A stretch of 64,000 nucleotides of DNA, from assembly GCA_965199815.1 (NCBI GenBank), contig CBDATE010000033.1:372001-436000 (forward strand), read 5' to 3'. Shown here one piece after another: positions 50,873-60,100 of the stretch (position 1 is the first letter of the stretch; each line of letters starts with the position of its first letter). The position numbers and the translations under genes are program-made. Origin of the DNA: Azotimanducus sp965199815 (lineage in GTDB: Bacteria > Pseudomonadota > Gammaproteobacteria > Pseudomonadales > Azotimanducaceae). The notes beneath the pieces were generated by a model. That model was not told the origin of the DNA, made no database searches, and worked only from the letters and a program-made list of their open reading frames with translations.

Positions 50873-51300
50873 CAGCCGAATCGTTCAGCATTGCATATCA
50901 GAGAGAGGGCAAGCCCTCGGTAACTTCGGGAGCGGTGCACCTCAGGGTTTCCCGAGGTTATACAATGTCGGCACTCATTTGCCGGATTGAGACACTCCAA
51001 TGTCGCGTACGCTCATCTCCATGCTGGAATCCATGCCGATATTCATGCCGACCTTCATGAAAATCCCGAGCAAGACCCTCGCCAAGAATGTCCTGATGAA
51101 CGCAGGCCTCGTGAACACAAGCCCGGTGAAGACAGCTTCGCGCCAGATCTGTCGCGAATCCTGTCACCACTCTACCCCCCCCCCCCCCCCCCCCCCCCCT
51201 CGTACGCACCTCCCTTATCACCCTCTTCGCTTGCCTCACTCTGAGCGTCGCTGCACACGCGCAACCCTCCCTCAGCATCGCTCCTGTCGCAGGGAGCGGG
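50873..51300. other. Phase-variable 5' region of the giant autotransporter
   Basis: A 428-bp region. An ATG at 51000 opens a frame that reaches a run of 25 C's (51175-51199). After the tract, in the next frame over, a signal peptide is encoded (VRTSLITLFACLTLSVAAHA, 51202-51261), running straight into the autotransporter frame at 51301. In the present state the signal-peptide frame has a TGA at 51127-51129 and no ATG, GTG or TTG after it. With a tract length divisible by three (24, 27) the ATG frame joins the signal peptide. A CCTCAGGG/CCCGAGG partial palindrome lies at 50940-50957, next to TTATACAAT, a possible -10. Confidence 0.8.
51175..51199. repeat. Homopolymeric tract of 25 cytosines
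   Basis: Twenty-five uninterrupted C's just upstream of the signal-peptide codons of the autotransporter. Tracts of this type are classic slipped-strand phase-variation switches. The exact assembled length should be treated with caution. Confidence 0.97.
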
Positions 51301-54168
51301 GTGACAGTCTCATCGAGCGATGCACAGCGTGGTGAGATAGACGAGGATGCCACCTCCGGTGCGGTGACCCTCGAGGTCACCCTGTCCGAGTCCAGCACCG
51401 AGGCGGTGACCGTGGCCTATGCCACGGCGGACTTCTCCTCCACCGACACTGCCGTCTCGTCGAGCAGTATCGACCCCGCCACCGCGGGCACCGACTACAC
51501 TGCGGCCTCGGGCACCCTGACCTTCGCGGCGGGCGAGACCCGCAAGACCATCACCGTGTCCATCAGCGACGATGTGAACCGCGAGCGGGACGAGCTCTTC
51601 AAGGTCGGCCTGAGCAGTGCGACGGGGGGCGCGACCATCGCCACTACCGGGTCGGAGGCCACTATCCTCATTGATGACGACGACCCCTTGCCAAAGGCGA
51701 CCATCACCGCCTCCGTGCCGGGCCTGACGAGCACCGGAGCACCGGGCGCAACCTCCACAGCCCCAGAGGGGTTTCTGAGCGTGGACGAGGGCGACAGCGG
51801 CAACACCGACATCACCTTCACGGTGACGCTGGAGGGGACGGACTATTTGGACACAAACTTCGTGGTGAAGAGTATCGATGGCAGCGCTACCGGCAATGAG
51901 GACTACAGGAAGCTGTCCTTGCGCTTATCGAATGGCGTCGTCCTTATCGCGCCAGGACAGACCACAGGCACGGTCACCCTGTCGGTCGTCGGGGACGAGA
52001 ATTACGAGCCCGACGAGACCCTGTTCCTCCTATTCACTCACAATAGAGCCGGGGTCATCACCAACTCCGCCGACGACCGTGGCTTCCGTGTCGAGGTCAC
52101 CATCACCAACGATGATGCGGTGATGGCCACATCGGCATCGAACCTGCAAGCGCGCCCGGCCGGTTCCGGCAACCTGGCCGTCTCCTGGGACCCGGCCTTC
52201 GGTGCACCGAACGGCTACAGCGTACGCTGGCGCAAGGCATCGGAGAGCGACACCGCCTTGAGTGCTGTGAACACCGTCACCGCCACCTCCTACACGATTA
52301 CCGGCCTGGACAACGACACCAGCTATCACGTGCGGCTGGACACCCGCAACCTGGCCAACGATGGCATCGCATCGGGCACGAGCCTGACCACCGCTGCCAC
52401 CCCCACGGCCGGGGCAGCACCGACGGTGAGCGCGATTGCCAACCAGAGCGCACGGGTGGGCGAGCCCTTCGAGGTGGATGTGGATGCCACGCCGGGCACG
52501 GCAGGCGACAGCCTCCAGTATCAGGCCGCCTCCAGCGCCCCGGCGGTAGCGACGGTGACCCCCACGGCGCTGACCGCCCACAGCGCCAATAGTCAGGTGA
52601 CTGTGACACCGGTAGCCGCAGGCACCGCGACCATCACGGTGACGGTGAGCGACGGCACGGAGGTGGGGACAGAGACCTTCAATGTGACCGTCTCGCAACC
52701 CACCCTCAGCATCGCCCCTGTCGCGGGTAACGGGGTGACAGTCTCATCAAGCGATGCACAGCGTGGTGAGATAGACGAGGATGCCACCTCCGGTGCGGTG
52801 ACCCTCGAGGTCACCCTGTCCGAGTCCAGCACCGAGGTGGTGACCGTGGCCTATGCCACTGCGGACTTCTCCTCCACCGACACCGCCGTCTCGTCGAGCA
52901 GCATTGACCCCGCCACCGCGGGCACCGACTACACCGCGGCCTCGGGTACCCTGACCTTCGCGGCGGGCGAGACCCGCAAGACCATCACCGTGTCCATCAG
53001 CGACGATGTGAACCGCGAGCGGGACGAGCTCTTCAAGGTCGGCCTGAGCAGTGCGACGGGAGGCGCGACCATCGCCAGTAGCGGGTCGGAGGCCACTATC
53101 CTCATTGATGACGACGACCCCTTGCCGAAGGCGACCATCACCGCCTCCGTGCCGGGCCTGACGAGCACCGGAGCGCCGGGCGCGACCCCCACGACCCCAG
53201 AGGGGTTTCTGAGCGTGGCCGAGGGCGACAGCGGCAACACCGACATCACCTTCACGGTGACGCTGGAGGGGACGGACTATTTGGACACAAACTTCGTGGT
53301 GAGGAGTATCGATGGCAGCGCTACCGGCAATGAGGACTACAGGAAGCTGTCCTTGCGCTTATCGAATGGCGTCGTCCTTATCGCGCCAGGACAGACCACA
53401 GGCACGGTCACCCTGTCGGTCGTCGGGGACGAGAATTACGAGCCCGACGAGACCCTGTTCCTCCTATTCACTCACAATAGAGCCGGGGTCATCACCAACT
53501 CCGCCGACGACCGTGGCTTCCGTGTCGAGGTCACCATCACCAACGATGATGCGGTGATGGCCACATCGGCATCGAACCTGCAAGCGCGCCCGGCCGGTTC
53601 CGGCAACCTGGCCGTCTCCTGGGACCCGGCCTTCGGTGCACCGAACGGCTACAGCGTACGCTGGCGCAAGGCATCGGAGAGCGACACCGCCTTGAGTGCG
53701 GTGAACACCGTCACCGCCACCTCGTACACGATTACCGGCCTGGACAACGACACCAGCTATCACGTGCGGCTGGACACCCGCAACCTGGCCAATGATGGCA
53801 TCGCCTCGGGCACGAGCCTGACCACCAATGCCACCCCCACGGCCGGAGCAGCGCCGACGGTGACCGCCATTGCCAACCAGAGCGCACGGGCGGGCCAACC
53901 CTTCGAGGTGGATGTGGATGCCACGCCGGGCACGGCGGGCGACAGCCTCCAGTATCAGGCCGCCTCCAGCGCTCCGGCGGTGGCGACGGTGACCCCCACG
54001 GCACTGACCGCCCACGATGCCAATAGTCAGGTGACTGTGACACCGGTAGCCGCAGGCACGGCGACCATCACGGTGACGGTGAGCGACGGCACGGAGGTGG
54101 GGACAGAGACCTTCGATGTGACCGTCTCGCAGGTGACGCTCGGCTATTCGGCACCGCCGCCGACCTTG
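51301..54168. repeat. Two near-identical 1434-bp direct repeats within the autotransporter
   Basis: 51301-52734 and 52735-54168 differ at only scattered bases. The period is 478 codons. Such units can be gained or lost by recombination. Confidence 0.92.
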
Positions 54169-57100
54169 ACGGTGGATACGCCTATCACGGCGCTGACGGC
54201 GACGGCGACCGGCTTCGGCAGCGCGACGGTCACCTACTCTGTGACCACAGGTACGCTGCCTGCCGGGCTGAATATCAGTACGGGCTCGGGTGCCATCTCA
54301 GGTACGCCGACAGCGGCGAGCACCACTACGACGACGGTGACAGTGACGGCGACTGCGGGCACCGGCATGGACACGCAGACAGCGACGGCGGACATCACCT
54401 TCCCGGCGGTGGGCAAGGCGACACTGGCGAAGCCGACGAATCTGGCGGTGAAGGCCAACAGCAGCACACGCACCGGTTTCACGGTGACTTGGGATGCAGT
54501 GCCCAATGCCGCGGGTTACACGGCGACGGCTGTGCAGGGGAGCAACTCCTTCACCGGCACGGTGAGTACGAGTGGCACCACGCCGGAGGCGGAGTTCACC
54601 GGATTGACGGCGAACACCACCTATACAGTGACGGTGACGGCCACCGGCGATGCCAACTATTCAATGAGCGAGGCATCGGATGAGTTCGATGTGACCACAG
54701 CGGCCAATCAGGTTCCAACCGTAGGCACCGCGATTCCCGACCAGACGGCGATGGTAGATACGGCGTTCGAGTACAGCTTCCCGGCTGGCACCTTCAGTGA
54801 TGCGGACAGCGACAGCCTCACCTACACGGCCCAGCAGACGGACGGCACCACGGATAGCGCGCTGCCGACCTGGCTGACCTTCACCGCCAGCGAGCGCAAG
54901 CTCGCGGGCACACCGCAATCCGGCGACATCGGTACGCTGATGGTGAAAGTGACGGCGAGCGACGGCATGGGCGGGTCGGTCAGCGATACGTTCGATATTG
55001 TGGTGTCGGTGGCGGACACCGCCCCCGCCTTCGCGAGTAGCGCGACCATCGCGGACAAGACCTTCACGGTGGATATCGAAATCACCGCCTTCACCCTGCC
55101 GGAGGCGACCGGCGGTAACGGGACTATCAGTTACGCGCTGACCCCCGACCTGCCAACGGGGCTGAGCCTGAATGAGTCCACGCGCGAGGTGAGCGGTACA
55201 CCGACTGCGGCAGCGACTGTGGCGACCTACACTTGGCGGGCATCCGACGGCGACACGAACACCGCCAACAGCGACAGCAGCGCCCTGACCTTCATGTTGA
55301 CGGTGAACAAGGCCACGCTGGCGACACCGAGCAACCTGGGGCTGAAAGCGAACACGCAGAGCAAGACTGGCTTCACGGTGACCTGGGATGCGGTGTCGAA
55401 TGCGACGGGCTACACGGCGACGGCCACCCCGAGCGGCGGGACTGCGGTGACCGGCACGGTGAGCACACCGAGTAGCGGCCCGGAGGCGGCGTTCACCGGT
55501 TTGACGGCGGGAACGACCTACACGGTGAGCGTGGTGGCCACGGGCAACACGGCCAATTACGAGGCCAGTACAGCCGCGACGCTGAGTCAGGCGACGGCGG
55601 CGAACTCGGCACCGACAGTGGCCACCGCGATTCCCGATCAGACGGCGACGACAGGTACGGCGTTCAGCTTCACCCTGCCGGCGGGCACCTTCAGTGATGC
55701 GGACAGTGGTGATAGTCTCACCTACACGGCCCAGCAAACGGACGGGACGACAGACAGCGCGCTGCCAACCTGGCTGACCTTCACCGCGGGCACGGGTGTC
55801 TTCTCGGGTACGCCGACATCCACGGACACCGGAACGCTGTCGGTGAAGGTGACGGCGAGCGACGGCACGGATTCGGTGAGCGACACCTTCGATATTGTGG
55901 TGTCGGCGGCGGACACCGCCCCCGCCTTCGCGGGTGGCACGACCATCGCGGACAAGACCTTCACGGTGGATGCCGAAATCACCGCCTTCACCCTGCCGGA
56001 GGCGACAGGCGGCAACGGCACCATCAGCTACGCACTGACCCCCGGCCTGCCGGCGGGGTTGAGCGTGGATACATCCACGCGCGAGGTGAGCGGTACACCG
56101 ACGGCGGCAGCGGCCGAGGCCACCTATACCTGGCGGGCATCCGACGGCGACGTGAACACCGCGAACAGCGACAGCAGCGCCCTGACCTTCATGTTGACGG
56201 TGAACAAGGCCACGCTGGCGACACCGATGGTGACGGTTTCGGCGCAGGATGGGAAGTTGACGGCCAGCTGGGGAGGAATAGCGAACGCGGCGAGTTACGA
56301 GGTTGAGTACAAGCAGAGCACATCGGACACTTGGCTGGGCAATGACGACGACACATCGCCGGCGGAGATTGACAGTCTGACCAATGGCACGGAATACGAT
56401 GTGCGAGTGCGGGCGAAGGCGGCATCGAGTTCGACGAACTATGAGGACAGTGCATGGTCGGATGTTGCGAAGGGTACGCCGGTTGCGGCGGATGTGGCAC
56501 CGAGCTTCGGCAGCGAGACTATTGCGGCGCAGACATGGACGGTGGGTACGGAGGTTGATGTGACGCTACCGGCGGCGACAGGTGGTAATGGCACCGTCAG
56601 CTACGCGTTGACACCGGCGCTGCCGGGCGGGGTGAGCCTGGATGCGACAACGCGCAAGGTAAGTGGTACGCCGACGGCAGCAGCGGCCGAGGCCACCTAC
56701 ACTTGGCGGGCTTCGGACAGTGACAGCAACACGGCGGATGCGGATACGGCGGAGCTCACTTTTAGCGTGACGGTAGGCAAGGGAACATTGGCGACACCGA
56801 GCAACCTGGGGCTGAAAGCGAACACGCAGAGCAAGACCGGCTTCACGGTGACTTGGGATGCGGTGACGAATGTGACCGGCTACACGGCGACGGCCACGCC
56901 GAGCGGTGGGACTGCGGTGACCGGCACGGTGAGTGTGCCGAGCACAGGCCCGGAGGCAGTGTTCACCGGCCTGACGGCGGGAACGACCTACACGGTGTCG
57001 GTAGTGGCCACGGGCAACACGGCCAACTACGAGGCCAGTACAGCCGCGACATTGAGTCAGGCGACGGCGGCCAACTCGGCACCGAGCATCACGGACATCA

Positions 57101-60100
57101 CCGACAAGAGTACGACCTTCGGGACGAACCTGTTGGTGGATGTAGATGCCACGGACACGAACGCGGAAGATACGCTGCAATATCAGGCATCGTCCGGTGA
57201 TGCGGCGGTGGCGACGGTGAGTCCGACCGCGCTGACCGCCCTCGATGCCAATAGCCAGATAACGGTGACACCGGTGGCCGCGGGCACGGCCACTATCACG
57301 GTAACGGTGAGCGACGGCACGGATTCGGTGAGCGATACCTTCGATATTGTGGTGTCGGCGGCGGACACCGCCCCCGCCTTCGCGGACAGCGCGACTATCG
57401 CGGACAAGACCTTCACGGTGGATACCGAAATAACCGCCTTCACTCTGCCGGAGGCGACAGGCGGCAACGGCACCATCAGTTACGTGCTGACCCCCGACCT
57501 GCCGACGGGGCTGAGCTTGGATACCTCCACGCGCGAGGTGAGCGGTACACCGACTGCGGCAGCGACTGCGACCACCTACACTTGGCGGGCATCCGACGGC
57601 GACGCGAACACCGCGAACAGCGACAGCAGCGCCCTGACCTTCATGTTGACGGTGAACAAGGCCACGCTGGCGACACCGAGCAATCTGGCGCTGAAGGCGA
57701 ACACGCAGAGCAAGACCGGCTTCACGGTGAGCTGGACGGCAGTGACGAACGCGACGGGCTACACGGCGACGGCCACGCCGAGCGGTGGGACTGCGGTGAC
57801 CGGCACGGTGAGTGTGCCGAGCAGCGGCCCGGAGGCGGCATTTACCGGCTTGACGGCGGGAACGACCTACACGGTGTCGGTGGTGGCTACGGGCAACACG
57901 GCCAATTACGAGGCCAGTACAGCCGCGACACTGAGTCAGGCGACGGCGGCCAACTCGGCACCGACAGTGGCCAACGCGATTCCCGACCAGATGGCGACGA
58001 CAGGTACAGCGTTCAGCTTCACCCTCCCGGCGGGCACCTTCAGCGATGCGGACAGTGGCGACAGCCTCACCTACACAGCCCAGCAGACGGACGGCACCAC
58101 GGACAGCGCGCTCCCGACCTGGCTGAGCTTCACCGCGGGCACGGGTGTCTTCTCGGGTACGCCGACATCCACGGACACCGGAACGCTGTCGGTGAAGGTG
58201 ACGGCGAGCGATGGCGCGGCTTCGGTGAGCGACACCTTCGACATTGTGGTGTCGGCGGCGGACACCGCCCCCGCCTTCGCGAGTGGCACGACCATCGCGG
58301 ACAAGACCTTCACGGTGGATGCCGAGATAACCGCCTTCACTCTGCCGGAGGCGACAGGTGGTAACGGCACCATCGGCTACGCGCTGACCCCCGACCTGCC
58401 AACGGGGCTGAGCGTGGATACTGGAACGCGCGAGGTGAGCGGTACGCCGACGGCGGCGGCCGAGGCCACCTACACCTGGCGGGCATCCGACGGCGACGCG
58501 AACACCGCGAACAGCGACAGCAGCGCCCTGACCTTCATGTTGACGGTGAACAAGGCCACATTGGGGACACCGAGCAATCTGGCGCTGAAAGCGAACACGC
58601 AGAGCAAGACCGGCTTCACGGTGAGCTGGACGGCAGTGACGAATGCGACGGGCTACACAGCGACGGCCACGCCGAGCGGTGGGACTGCGGTGACCGGCAC
58701 GGTGAGCGTACCGAGCAGCGGCCCGGAGGCAGTGTTCACCGGCTTGACTGCGGGAACGACCTACACGGTATCGGTGGTGGCCACGGGCAACACGGCCAAC
58801 TACGAGGCCAGTACAGCCGCGACGCTGAGTCAGGCGACGGCGGCGAACGCTGCACCGAGCATCACGGACATCACCGACAAGACAGCCACCTTTGGGACGA
58901 ACCTGTTGGTGGATGTAGATGCCACGGACACGAACCCGGAAGACACGCTGCAATACAGAGCATCGTCCGGTGATACGGCGGTGGCGACGGTGAGTCCGAC
59001 CTCGCTGACCGCCCTCGATGCCAATAGCCAAGTGACGGTGGTACCGGTGGCTGCGGGCACGGCGACTATCACGGTAACGGTGAGTGATGGTACGGCAAGT
59101 CCGACGGACACCTTCGTGGTGACGGTGTCGCGTACGCAACTGGGCACACCGGTGGTGACGGTTTCGGCGCAGGATGGCAAGCTGACCGCGAGTTGGGCGG
59201 ACGTGACGAACGCGGCGAGTTACGAGGTTGAGTACAAGGAAAGCGCTTCGGATACCTGGCTGGGCAATGACGACGACACATCGCCGGCGGAGATAGACAG
59301 CCTGACCAATGGCACGGAATACGATGTGCGTGTGCGGGCGAAGGCGGCATCAAGCTCGACGACCTATGAGGACAGTGCGTGGTCGGAGGTTGTGAAGGGT
59401 ACGCCGGTCGAGGCGGATGTGGTACCGAGCTTTGGTAGCGAGACTATTGCGGCGCAGACATGGACGGTGGGTACGGAAGTTGATGTGACGCTACCGGCGG
59501 CGACGGGAGGTAACGGGACTATCAGTTACGAGTTGACACCGGCGCTGCCGAACGAGGTGACGCTGAATGCCGCAATGCGCAGAGTAGCTGGTACGCCGAC
59601 GGCAGCAGCGGCCGAGGCCACCTACACCTGGCGGGCTTCGGACAGTGACTCGAACACCGCCAACAGCGACACGGCGGTGCTGATCTTTCAGGTGACGGTG
59701 GTGGACATGGCACCGATCATGACACCGACGCAGGTGAGCAACCTGCAGGTGAGCGCAGGAGATGGGTCGCTCGAGGTGAGCTGGACGGCGGCGAGTGTGG
59801 CTCCGAACGGCTACAGCGTCCGCTGGCGGGAGCGAGGGCCGGGCAACGCGCTCACGCCGGTGAACGAAGTGGACGGTACCTCGTTCACGATTCCCGATCT
59901 GATCAACGGTCAGGAGTATGTGGTGCGTGTGGAGACGCGTAACGCAGCGGATGACGGTGTACAGGGAGGCACAGTGGTGACGACCACGGGCACACCCGTG
60001 GAAGAGGCGCCGGTCGTCACACCGACGCAGGTGAGCAACCTGCAGGTGAGTGCGGGTGACGGGTCGCTCGAGGTGAGTTGGACGGCGGCGAGTGTGGCTC

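Noticed and set aside
51301..51336. GTG 51301 as the true start of the adhesin
   Set aside because: It would remove the signal peptide encoded directly upstream in the same frame; used here only as the first start codon available in the present tract phase.
56566..59139. 857-codon antisense frame inside the autotransporter
   Set aside because: Its Arg/His/Gly-rich repetitive translation simply mirrors the repeats of the adhesin.
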